NCBI GenBank assembly: GCA_024516155.1 | Contig: JAJJXM010000216.1 | Location: forward strand, 1-12,767 | DNA length: 12,767 nt | Direction of reading: 5' to 3' | Source: Pyronema omphalodes | Lineage: Eukaryota; Ascomycota; Pezizomycetes; Pezizales; Pyronemataceae | Shown: piece by piece, positions 5,587-12,440 of the stretch | How the letters are laid out: every line of letters starts with the position of its first letter | How positions within the stretch are numbered: the stretch's first letter is position 1 | Notes under the pieces: model-generated | The model's database searches: none | Told to the model about the DNA's origin: nothing | What the model saw: the letters and a program-made list of their open reading frames with translations, nothing else | Made by a program: the position numbers and the translations under genes

Positions 5587-7515
5587 TTAGGCTCGAGTTC
5601 CTACGAGAGGAGAAGGTTTGTCTGGGTATAACTGATGGAATTTCTCAGCGGCCTCAGTTTCGGATAGGTTCGTTTCCGGTTCCCAGGTTGGAGAGTCATG
5701 GCCGGTCCACTTGACGAGGTACTGCAGGTTTCCTCTTGACCATCGGCTATCCAGAATTTCATCCACGAACCATTCTTCTTCGCCGTCTACTACTACCGGT
5801 AGGGGCGGTGGGATAATCTGGCCAGGGAGAGGGTCCGAAGGGGCTGGGTTTAGTAGGGACACGGGGAAGGTTCTATGATGTTTCATTGTTTCCGGTATAT
5901 CCAATTCATAGGCGTGGGATCCAATGGGTCGTAACACGGTGAAGGGGCCTAGGTGTTTGTTTTCCAGTTTCTTTGAGGGGCGGCGGGTTCTGAGGTTGCG
6001 GGCGTCCAGCCATACTAGGTCTCCTGGTTTGAAGACCGGCGCGGGGAGTCGGGAATTGTCGGCGGCTATTATGTGGCGGGCTTGGGCGTATTTCATTTCC
6101 GAACGTAAGACGTCATGGATGTGTGACATCCTTTCCGCTACCTCGTTCGCTTTCACTTCTTCAGGATTATCTGTCCTGATTTCCAGTTCGAACGAGCATT
6201 TGGGGTGTCGGCCGTATATAGCGTAGAACGGAGACAGCGACGTTGTATCCGATACTTGGTTATTTGCAGCAAATTCTGCCAGTGGTAAAAATTTTTTCCA
6301 ATCGTCTTGTAAATAACAGACGTATGCGCGGAGATATTGCTCCGTAACGGCGTTAATTCTCTCTGTTTGGCCGTCGGTTTGGGGATGGAAGGCCGTACTC
6401 GTGGCAATTTCGATACCCATGCAATTTGCCAGGTGTTTCCAGAAGTGGGCCACAAATTGTGGACCGCGGTCGGACACTACTGGGTCTGGCAGGCCGTGTA
6501 GTTTGAATACGTTTTCCAGGAAGAGTTGCGCGAAGCCTTCTGCGTCTATCGTGGAGTGACAGGGCACCAAGTGCCGCTGTTTCGTGAGTCGGCAAACGAT
6601 CGCACATATTGCGTCGAAGCCTTCTGATGTCGGTAGTCCAGTGACAAAGTCCACAGATATATTCTGCCAAGGGTGGTGCGGGACCGGTAGGGGCTTCAAA
6701 GTTCCATAGGGTGCGTGGCGGGTAGCTTTTGTTCTTTTACAAGTGTGGCAATTTCGGACGAATTGGTCCACATCTTTTCTCATCGAGGGCCAGTAATAAT
6801 TCCTGGCGAGGAGTTCGAAAGTCTTTGCACGGCCCGGGTGTCCCATGGTGGGGGGGTCGTGGTGATCTTGTAGTAGTTTCAATCGTAGTTTATCCAGCGC
6901 GGGGACATAGAGGCAGTCTCGGTAGTACAATCTGTTTTCCAACACGGAGCAATCGGCGAGTGATATGTCCTTACAGATTTGTGTACCGTCTTCCAGCATT
7001 CCCAGCACTCGGTTGGGGAATGAATCTGTCTTGTAGCCCTCTGTGAACAGGAGGTCTACTTCGGAAGGTGTGAGTTTCATGGGCGGGGTCATGCATAACT
7101 GAAAGTTTTGTGGCTTTAGAACAGCTTGCTGGTTCGCCAGTATGCGTTCGTCTCCCTCTTCCGGGAGGTCGGCGGCTCGTCTTGTCAGGGCGTCCGGTTT
7201 TCCTCCCAACGTTCCCGGTCGATAGGTGATCACAAAGTTGAACCGAGACAGGAACTCGGACCAGCGTGCTTGTCGTCTGTTCAGTAGCTTTGTCGTCATA
7301 AAGTATTCGAGATTCTTGTGATCTGTCAATACTTTTATAGGGAAGGCGGAGCCCTCCAAGTGGGGACGCCATTCCTCGAAACAACGAACTATTGCCAGTA
7401 GTTCTTTGTCATAGATTTCGTAGTTACATTCTGCCGGGGAATGCTTCTTGGAATAAAATGCGATGGGGTGTAACACGTTATCGTCGTCGTATTGTGATAA
7501 GACTCCAGCAGACAC
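5587..7515 (-). CDS. pol: Pol, second part: RNase H, integrase, chromodomain
   Basis: These 642 codons are the C-terminal half of Pol. The listed start is a GTG inside the domain; the frame really continues upstream to the frame change near 7684 and includes the first RNase H Asp (TDAS). Visible: RNase H block with DKELLAI (36-42) and TDHKNLEYF (64-72); integrase zinc finger HHCC with histidines around 218-225 and C256/C259; DDE core D289, D349, E385 with exactly 35 residues between the last two; GPF module (523-525); chromodomain at about 581-632 with YLVKW and WEPETNL. Integrase inserts the cDNA, and the chromodomain is expected to direct it to modified histones. The cage position normally Tyr in WKGY is His here (WTGH). 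The stop lies 11 bases before the LTR. It appears intact downstream of the break. Confidence 0.95.
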   Translation of the reverse strand: MSAGVLSQYDDDNVLHPIAFYSKKHSPAECNYEIYDKELLAIVRCFEEWRPHLEGSAFPIKVLTDHKNLEYFMTTKLLNRRQARWSEFLSRFNFVITYRPGTLGGKPDALTRRAADLPEEGDERILANQQAVLKPQNFQLCMTPPMKLTPSEVDLLFTEGYKTDSFPNRVLGMLEDGTQICKDISLADCSVLENRLYYRDCLYVPALDKLRLKLLQDHHDPPTMGHPGRAKTFELLARNYYWPSMRKDVDQFVRNCHTCKRTKATRHAPYGTLKPLPVPHHPWQNISVDFVTGLPTSEGFDAICAIVCRLTKQRHLVPCHSTIDAEGFAQLFLENVFKLHGLPDPVVSDRGPQFVAHFWKHLANCMGIEIATSTAFHPQTDGQTERINAVTEQYLRAYVCYLQDDWKKFLPLAEFAANNQVSDTTSLSPFYAIYGRHPKCSFELEIRTDNPEEVKANEVAERMSHIHDVLRSEMKYAQARHIIAADNSRLPAPVFKPGDLVWLDARNLRTRRPSKKLENKHLGPFTVLRPIGSHAYELDIPETMKHHRTFPVSLLNPAPSDPLPGQIIPPPLPVVVDGEEEWFVDEILDSRWSRGNLQYLVKWTGHDSPTWEPETNLSETEAAEKFHQLYPDKPSPLVGTRA

Positions 7516-7651
7516 ATAGTCAGATGCGTCTGTTTCTACTACAATCGGTTTCTCGTAGTCGAAGTGCTTGAGAATAGGTGCTGATGTAAATGCGTCCTTC
7601 AGTCGGTCGAAGGCGCTCTGCTGATCTTTACCCCAGATAAAGGGGATTGCT

Positions 7652-9256
7652 TTACCATCTTTCTTTTTGGTCAGCGCCGTCAGCTGGGGAGACCACTTTT
7701 GAGTAGTCTTTGATAAATCTTCGGTAGAAATTCGCGAAGCCTAGGAATTCTTGGACCTGTTTCAAATTGGTTGGTTCCTTCCAATCTCTCACTGTGGCTA
7801 CTTTGGAATCCATCATGCGCGCGCCGTCGCGGCCGATGTTGTAGCCCAGGTACTGTACTTCTGCCTTAGCAAACTTACACTTCTCTGGCTTTAAGTGCAG
7901 TTTTTCTTGTTTGAGTCGTTCCAAGATCTTTCGGACGTGTGCGGTGTGATCGGGCTTTGTTTCGGAGAATACAAGGATATCGTCCAAGTATGCCGTACAA
8001 AACTGGTCTAGGTATGGTCTCAGGACATCATTTATAAATGCCTGGAAATCGGCAGGCGCGTTGGTGAGCCCAAAGGGCATCACTTTCGATTCAAACAGGC
8101 CGTACCTTGTGCGGAAGGCCGTCTTCCATTCTTCGCCCTCTGCCATTCTGATGAGGTTATAAGCGCTGCGGACATCAAGGGTCGTAAAGTATTGAGCTTT
8201 GGAAAGATTCATCATCGTTTCCTGTATCAATGGCAGCGGGTACCGGTTCTTCTCGGTACCTTCATTCAGTCTCCGGTAGTCGACACACAGGCGTAGGGAT
8301 CCGTCTGATTTTTTCACGAATAATATCGGCGAGGCGGCTGGTGATTGGGAGCGTTGTATAAATCCTTTCTCCAAATTTTCATCGAGCCACGTTTTCAGCG
8401 TCTGCAACTCGTTGCGTGACAGCGAGTATAGCGGGCCAAAGGGGGGGACGAATCCCTCTTTCAGTGGGATCTTGTGGTCGTAGGGTCGGTGCGGGGGGAG
8501 TTCCTTCGCGTTGACCTCCTTGAATAAATCGAGGTAGTCATGATACTCTTCGGGGATCATGTCTTTCAGTTCGTCATCCGTGAGGGGGGGCTTGTCTTGT
8601 AGGGCGACGGTGATCTCGTCCAACGATAGCGAGAACACTGTCAGGCTTTCGTCTTCTACCATTTCTTTGAAGTCGGAGATGGTTAGACTTGAGATCGCTA
8701 TTGGGGGTTCTTCCGGGGGGTCGGGGACCGAGTCTTCTAACTCCGTCATGGGGTTTGTGTCGGGCTCGTGGACAGCGGGAGGGGGCCTCGAGTCCAGGAC
8801 CTCGACACCGGTTGTGCTTACAGGCAACGGGGTGCAGTTCCTTAGGCAGTATTGGGAGTCGAAGCTTACAGTGTTGGAACTGAAGCTTATTGTTACATCG
8901 TGTTTCTTCAACCAGGGGATACCCAACACCACCGGGTAGTGACCCAGCTTGGTGACAAACATGGGAAGGATTTCCGAGTGACCGTTGATGGTGCACTCTA
9001 CTTGGGCGAGGTGCGTGATTTTTCCTGAGGATATGGGGCGGCCGTCGATAACTTCGACCGTTCGGGCGGTGGATAGGGGGGTTAGGGGGAGTTTGTGATG
9101 GCGGGCGAAATTGCGGTCAACAAAGGCGATACCAGTGGCGCCGCAGTCAACGAGCGCTACTGTTTTCACGGAGCGGTTATTGGAAAACAAGGAACAGGAG
9201 AGAACAAGGTGTTTGCATTCTAACTTTCCAGTAAAACTTGCGCCCGATAATAGCAA
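7652..9256 (-). CDS. pol: Pol, first part: protease and reverse transcriptase
   Basis: These 534 codons are counted from a TTG at 9256. The natural entry is by -1 frameshift from gag at 9316-9322, and the frame is open back to there. Protease: VDCGATG (36-42), with Cys where Ser or Thr is usual after the catalytic Asp, and the later PVVLGIPWL (108-116). An acidic/proline linker covers about 150-230. RT: LRLCVDYRRLN (321-331), LDVRSAYN with catalytic D361, PFGLTNAP (394-401) and YLDDILVFS with the second catalytic pair (423-431), then the connection region LGFANFYRRFI (505-515). The frame ends early: after VVSP (521-524) the residues are unrelated and a TAA follows at 7652. The RNase H frame is entered by skipping one base near 7684. 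RT copies the element RNA into DNA; protease processes Gag-Pol. Confidence 0.95.
   Translation of the reverse strand: MLLSGASFTGKLECKHLVLSCSLFSNNRSVKTVALVDCGATGIAFVDRNFARHHKLPLTPLSTARTVEVIDGRPISSGKITHLAQVECTINGHSEILPMFVTKLGHYPVVLGIPWLKKHDVTISFSSNTVSFDSQYCLRNCTPLPVSTTGVEVLDSRPPPAVHEPDTNPMTELEDSVPDPPEEPPIAISSLTISDFKEMVEDESLTVFSLSLDEITVALQDKPPLTDDELKDMIPEEYHDYLDLFKEVNAKELPPHRPYDHKIPLKEGFVPPFGPLYSLSRNELQTLKTWLDENLEKGFIQRSQSPAASPILFVKKSDGSLRLCVDYRRLNEGTEKNRYPLPLIQETMMNLSKAQYFTTLDVRSAYNLIRMAEGEEWKTAFRTRYGLFESKVMPFGLTNAPADFQAFINDVLRPYLDQFCTAYLDDILVFSETKPDHTAHVRKILERLKQEKLHLKPEKCKFAKAEVQYLGYNIGRDGARMMDSKVATVRDWKEPTNLKQVQEFLGFANFYRRFIKDYSKVVSPADGADQKERW
7681..7688 (-). pseudogene. +1 frame change between RT and RNase H
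   Basis: Conserved RT-connection sequence reads up to about 7687 in one frame and conserved sequence resumes at once in the next frame, one base further on. The extra base is either the C at 7684 or the T at 7685 (plus strand). No sequence is missing, so a spliced intron does not explain it. It separates polymerase from RNase H and integrase, so it should abolish transposition in cis. Confidence 0.85.
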
Positions 9257-9277
9257 TGTATCAGCAATAATATTCCC

Positions 9278-9322
9278 ACCAGCGGCAGAGCCATCTTCTT
9301 GCAGCTGGTTTATTCTTTTCCC
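9278..9322 (-). promoter_or_regulatory. -1 programmed ribosomal frameshift signal, gag/pol
   Basis: On the minus strand the heptamer GGGAAAA (complement of 9316-9322) lies in the gag frame as TCG GGA AAA, which is X-XXY-YYZ. Two codons later gag ends at TAA (9310-9312). A 6-base spacer (GAATAA) leads to a stem: ACCAGC-T-GCA pairs with TGC-C-GCTGGT (9278-9309), one mismatch, 12-base loop. Slipping back one base at the heptamer gives the pol frame, which is open from there through the protease. All three parts of a standard -1 signal are present at the expected place. A pseudoknot is possible but was not worked out. Confidence 0.88.
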
Positions 9323-9741
9323 GACACCTCTTCTTCAGTATCCAATAATTCCACGCTCGCCACTTTAACATTCGTCTTGGCGGGGCACGACGCAGCCATG
9401 TGGCCGAGGCCACCGCAGTAGAGGCAACGTCCTTCTGACAGGCAGGTCGCGCGCTCCTGTGCCGACAGTTTTTGACGGGGTCCCTGGGCAGGGGTTTGCT
9501 TGCTGGAGGAGGCGGTGGTGGCTTGGGTAGCGGGGGTGGGGCGACTGGTGACGGGGGTGGCGGGGGTAGTGGGTTTAACTTGGCCGCGGTTGGTACGCAG
9601 CTTGCGGAGGTTCTCAAGTGCTCTCAATTGGGAGTCCAATTTTTGGCACTGGTCAACAAATTCGTGCATCGTGGTGGTGGGCGGGGCGCCAACCAACTTT
9701 TCGTGCAGCTCGAGGGACAGGCCGTTACGCAGGGCATCCAT
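9310..9741 (-). CDS. gag: Gag, C-terminal part: end of capsid, nucleocapsid zinc knuckle
   Basis: 143 codons from an internal ATG. The frame extends further upstream to about 9768, where it continues the capsid helices. It begins with the conserved capsid end (LRNGLSLELHEKL), then a helical region rich in Q and L, a Thr/Pro/Ala-rich linker (52-90) and one CCHC zinc knuckle CX2CX4HX4C (C106, C109, H114, C119). It ends in the acidic tail LDTEEEV and the stop at 9310, just after the slippery heptamer. It would package the element RNA in the virus-like particle. It is separated from the rest of Gag by a +1 frame change. Confidence 0.92.
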   Translation of the reverse strand: MDALRNGLSLELHEKLVGAPPTTTMHEFVDQCQKLDSQLRALENLRKLRTNRGQVKPTTPATPVTSRPTPATQATTASSSKQTPAQGPRQKLSAQERATCLSEGRCLYCGGLGHMAASCPAKTNVKVASVELLDTEEEVSGKE

Positions 9742-10816
9742 GGTGGCGGCTTCGTCCCAGCCTAACTCTGCCGACTAGGCGGGAAAACTCTGCATAATAG
9801 TCCGAAAATTCGCGGTTGTTTTGTCGGAGATTTTGTAGTTTGAAACGAGCCGTTGCGCGCTCGTCCGGGTCTCCAAAGGTACGCTGTAAAATTTTAATGA
9901 CGTCCTCGACGTCGTTGAGTTCCCAGCGGTTGCCATTTTCCTTGATATAAGGAAGAATCTGATCCAAGGCGCGTCCGCGGAGGCGGCCCATGGCATAAGA
10001 AATCCGTTTATGAGGGGTTGGGAAGCGTAGCTCGTCGCTTACCAACTTGATGCGAACCAAAGAGACAAAGCGGCGGAGGTCCTCCCTGTTGGACCCGTCG
10101 AAGGTTGGCGGATCCGAGATTTTGTCTCCGGTCACGCGGATGCCGGGGGAGGCGAGTAGCGCGTTGATGAGTTCACGCTGGCGGGTGAGCTCCTTCTCGT
10201 AGTAGTGGATTTCATTTGTATCTGCTTGCTCCTCCGGGGTTAGGAGGATTTCGGGGTCTCGGGGGGGGGGTCTTGGAATTGGTGCGATTATCGCGGGGGC
10301 GGGGGCTGCGGCTGCGGCTGTGGTAGGGGGTGCGGCGGTTCGCGGTACTGGTTCTGGGCCGTTTGGGTAAACCTGGACGGAGCCAGTCTGGATCACGACA
10401 GGGGGAATGGGAGCAGGGGTGGGAGCTTCCGGAGTGCGAGAGGCGACAGGGCTGGATACCCGGGTGCTGTTACGGGAGCCGGGGGTTTCCGCGAGGTCGT
10501 TGAAGAGATAACCCGTGGGGTGGTGCTGAGCGTCTAAGATGGATTGTGCGAGTTGTTTGGTGAAAGTAAGCGGTTCATGGCCGTCGGGGAACTGGGTCAT
10601 GGCGGCAGCGTTCACAATTTGCTGCCAGTGTCCTTCGTCAATAAGTTTAATATGCATTCTGGCGGGCTCTGAGGATTGGCTTGAGTCTGATGGTGCGGCG
10701 GATGTGCTCCTGGTAAGTGTAGTCCTGGAGTTCCCAGCGGACCACAAGGTAGCAGTTATTTTCTGCTCGTCGGATGGTTCTTCGCTCTGCGCCAGCGAAT
10801 CTGTCGGGAATCCCAA
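9725..10816 (-). CDS. gag: Gag, central part: linker and capsid
   Basis: 363 codons are open, but only about residues 45-349 look native. Residues 1-45 overlap the N-terminal Gag frame in another register, and the last 14 (after FSRLVG) follow the frame change and end at TAA. Native parts: a block starting MHIKLIDEGHWQQ (54-66), a Pro/Ala-rich linker (about 115-190), a helix with YYEKELTRQRELI, and the Ty3-type capsid (about 225-349) with FDGSNREDLRRFV, ERATARFKLQNLRQ and EFSDYYAEFSRLV. The capsid forms the particle shell. The context (after the 5' LTR, before the knuckle) fits Gag. Confidence 0.9.
   Translation of the reverse strand: MGFPTDSLAQSEEPSDEQKITATLWSAGNSRTTLTRSTSAAPSDSSQSSEPARMHIKLIDEGHWQQIVNAAAMTQFPDGHEPLTFTKQLAQSILDAQHHPTGYLFNDLAETPGSRNSTRVSSPVASRTPEAPTPAPIPPVVIQTGSVQVYPNGPEPVPRTAAPPTTAAAAAPAPAIIAPIPRPPPRDPEILLTPEEQADTNEIHYYEKELTRQRELINALLASPGIRVTGDKISDPPTFDGSNREDLRRFVSLVRIKLVSDELRFPTPHKRISYAMGRLRGRALDQILPYIKENGNRWELNDVEDVIKILQRTFGDPDERATARFKLQNLRQNNREFSDYYAEFSRLVGRVRLGRSRHHGCPA
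9766..9772 (-). pseudogene. +1 frame change in the gag capsid
   Basis: In the minus-strand reading the capsid block ending FSRLVG is followed, one base further on, by the expected capsid continuation in the next frame. The extra base is most simply the A opposite 9769. The upstream frame then stops at 9725 and the downstream frame carries the zinc knuckle. The site is inside a conserved domain, so it is a mutation or sequence error and not a useful recoding site. Confidence 0.82.
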
Positions 10817-10889
10817 AGGTTTCGTTTAGGGTGTGCGATTCCAAGGCTTGTTTTAATGCGTAGGTCCAGGCAGAACCGGTGGGGTTCAT
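10647..10889 (-). CDS. gag: Gag, N-terminal part
   Basis: 80 codons from the first ATG of the element, 35 bases after the 5' LTR. That position is the main reason to take it as the true gag start. It reads MNPTGSAWTYALKQALESHT and goes on through an Arg-rich segment and YLVVRWELQDYTYQEHI, which looks like real protein. Near codon 68 it should pass into the frame of the central Gag part (a +1 change near 10688); as sequenced it runs to a stop at 10647. I do not recognise this N-terminal domain from known families. Confidence 0.7.
   Translation of the reverse strand: MNPTGSAWTYALKQALESHTLNETFGIPDRFAGAERRTIRRAENNCYLVVRWELQDYTYQEHIRRTIRLKPILRARQNAY
10683..10700 (-). pseudogene. +1 frame change near the gag N-terminus
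   Basis: The N-terminal frame (start 10889) and the central Gag frame overlap for about 170 bases. The protein character switches between about 10700 and 10683. An extra A opposite 10688 would account for it, in the same C-A-G context as the other two breaks. The position is less certain than the others because the region is not conserved. An alternative is that gag starts at the ATG at 10816, without the N-terminal part. Confidence 0.5.
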
Positions 10890-10913
10890 GCGTGTCGGTT
10901 GAATAATTAATTT

Positions 10914-10922
10914 ATCGAACGT
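10914..10922 (-). promoter_or_regulatory. Primer-binding site, probably self-primed
   Basis: Two bases after the 5' LTR the minus strand reads ACGTTCGAT. No tRNA-type TGG follows the LTR. The nine bases are exactly complementary to ATCGAACGT inside the LTR (complement of 11132-11140), which starts 38 bases after a TATA-like TACATAAG (11171-11178), so close to the expected 5' end of the transcript. This is the arrangement of Tf1 and its relatives, in which the RNA's own 5' end primes minus-strand synthesis. Confidence 0.7.
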
Positions 10923-10924
10923 AA

Positions 10925-11450
10925 TGTCAGGGAACTAGGAACGGACGTTCAAAGAACACACTGAACACTACCGGCAAGAGGGACTAGGCGGGTTCCGGAA
11001 CGGGGAACGGCAGAACAAGGACCGAAGTGCTCGTCAGACGGACGGCACACGAAACAGGAACAGGGACAAGGACAAGAGTCACGTAGGACTGGAAGAAGAA
11101 GTCTTTATTAGGAGCAAGGGAAAGACACAAGACGTTCGATGGAGAACTCGACAACGGGGAGGCAAGCCTCCTTATGTACAAAGGGGCGGCCAGCACTCTT
11201 GCTGGGCCGTCATACAATCATCGCTACATGAGCTTCCGTTCTCCATCAATTCACCTGCGACGCCACAGCTCTCCAGCTCGTGGTACGTCATCCATCATCA
11301 ATCAGTCTCTCAGTCACAATGGCACGGCACACACAACAACACAACAACACAACACAACACGGCAAGACAACGGCACGATGTCAATCAACAACCACGACAA
11401 CACAATGATGACGCAACAACACAACGGCTCGTCAGCCGTGTGCCGTGACA
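10925..11450 (-). repeat. LTR (5' LTR of the element)
   Basis: 526 bp, identical to the LTR at 5050-5575 except for C at 11080. As the 5' LTR it would carry the active promoter. The TATA-like TACATAAG is the complement of 11171-11178, the proposed transcript start is near 11140, and AATAAA is at 11104-11109. This divides it into U3 (11450 to about 11141), R and U5. Confidence 0.97.
11132..11178 (-). promoter_or_regulatory. Core promoter and proposed R start in 5' LTR
   Basis: On the minus strand TACATAAG (11171-11178) is followed by a perfect GGAGGC/GCCTCC hairpin and, 38 bases from the first T, by ATCGAACGT (11132-11140), the sequence complementary to the primer-binding site. A start slightly upstream of ATCGAACGT would fit a TATA-directed promoter. 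No mapping data are available. Confidence 0.5.
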
Positions 11451-11455
11451 ACACT
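11451..11455. repeat. Target-site duplication ACACT (right)
   Basis: Second copy of the 5-bp duplication; see 5045-5049. Confidence 0.97.
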
Positions 11456-12440
11456 CAGCTATTCACAACCGCCGCTTTGCTATTCCTCCACAACACTCAG
11501 CTATTCACAATCATCGACCTCCCTCCGCCGCTGCTATTCCTCCACAACACTCAGCTATTCACAACTTTCGACCTCCCTCCACAACACTCAGCTATTCACA
11601 ACCGCCGCTTTGCTATTCCTCCACAACACTCAGCTATTCACATAATCGACCTCCCTCCGCCGCTTTGCTATTCCTCCACAACACTCAGCTATTCACAACT
11701 TTCGACCTCCCTCCACAACACTCAGCTATTCACAACCGCCGCTTTGCTATTCCTCCACAACACTCAGCTATTCACAATCATCGACCTCCCTCCGCCGCTG
11801 CTATTCCTCCACAACACTCAGCTATTCACAACTTTCGACCTCCCTCCACAACACTCAGCTATTCACAACCGCCGCTTTGCTATTCCTCCACAACACTCAG
11901 CTATTCACAATCATCGACCTCCCTCCGCCGCTTTGCTATTCCTCCACAACACTCAGCTATTCACAATCATCGACCTCCCTCCGCCGCTGCTATTCCTCCA
12001 CAACACTCAGCTATTCACAACTTTCGACCTCCCTCCACAACACTCAGCTATTCACAACCGCCGCTTTGCTATTCCTCCACAACACTCAGCTATTCACAAT
12101 CATCGACCTCCCTCCGCCGCTTTGCTATTCCTCCACAACACTCAGCTATTCACAACTTTCGACCTCCCTCCACAACACTCAGCTATTCACAACCGCCGCT
12201 TTGCTATTCCTCCACAACACTCAGCTATTCACAATCATCGACCTCCCTCCGCCGCTTTGCTATTCCTCCACAACACTCAGCTATTCACAATCATCGACCT
12301 CCCCCCGCCGCTGCTATTCCTCCACAACACTCAGCTATCCACAACTATCGACCTCCCGCCGCTGCTATTCCTCCACAACACTCAGCTCTTTACAACTATC
12401 GACCTCCCGCCGCTGCTATTCCTCCACAACACTCAGCTAT
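11451..12440 (+). repeat. satA array, plus orientation, second part
   Basis: Continuation of the array cut by the retrotransposon. Three unit types alternate: about 37 bp (CACAACTTTCGACC...), 42 bp (CACAACCGCCGC...) and 54-56 bp (CACAATCATCGACC...). The order 37-42-56, sometimes with an extra 54/56 unit, recurs several times and gives a higher-order period near 135 bp. Long units exist with GCCGCTTTGCTATT and with GCCGCTGCTATT. No coding content. Confidence 0.95.

Larger units (their letters stand above)
5050..11450 (-). mobile_element. Ty3/gypsy chromovirus LTR retrotransposon
   Basis: A complete 6401-bp element on the minus strand. It has two 526-bp LTRs, TGTCA/TGACA ends, a 5-bp target duplication, a candidate self-priming site, Gag with a CCHC knuckle, a -1 frameshift signal, and Pol in the order protease, RT, RNase H, integrase, chromodomain. 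That order (integrase last) is diagnostic of Ty3/gypsy, and the C-terminal chromodomain of the chromovirus clade. The LTRs differ at a single base, so insertion is recent. Three +1 changes of frame (near 10688, 9769 and 7684) break gag and pol, so this copy looks non-autonomous unless they are sequence errors. I see no C-to-T decay typical of RIP. Confidence 0.97.

Noticed and set aside
5109..5631. 77- and 110-codon frames in the LTR (and the copy at 10984-11217)
   Set aside because: They lie within regulatory LTR sequence and recur identically in both LTRs because the LTRs are copies.
7681..7688. A spliced intron as the reason for the pol frame change
   Set aside because: Conserved protein sequence is continuous on both sides with only one extra base, leaving no room for an intron.
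10905..10924. tRNA primer-binding site
   Set aside because: The bases after the LTR (TTACGTTCG...) lack the TGG expected opposite a tRNA CCA end; self-priming fits better.
5050..11450. RIP-type mutation of the retrotransposon
   Set aside because: LTRs are almost identical, long frames are preserved and GC content is not depressed; the damage is by single-base frame changes, not C-to-T.
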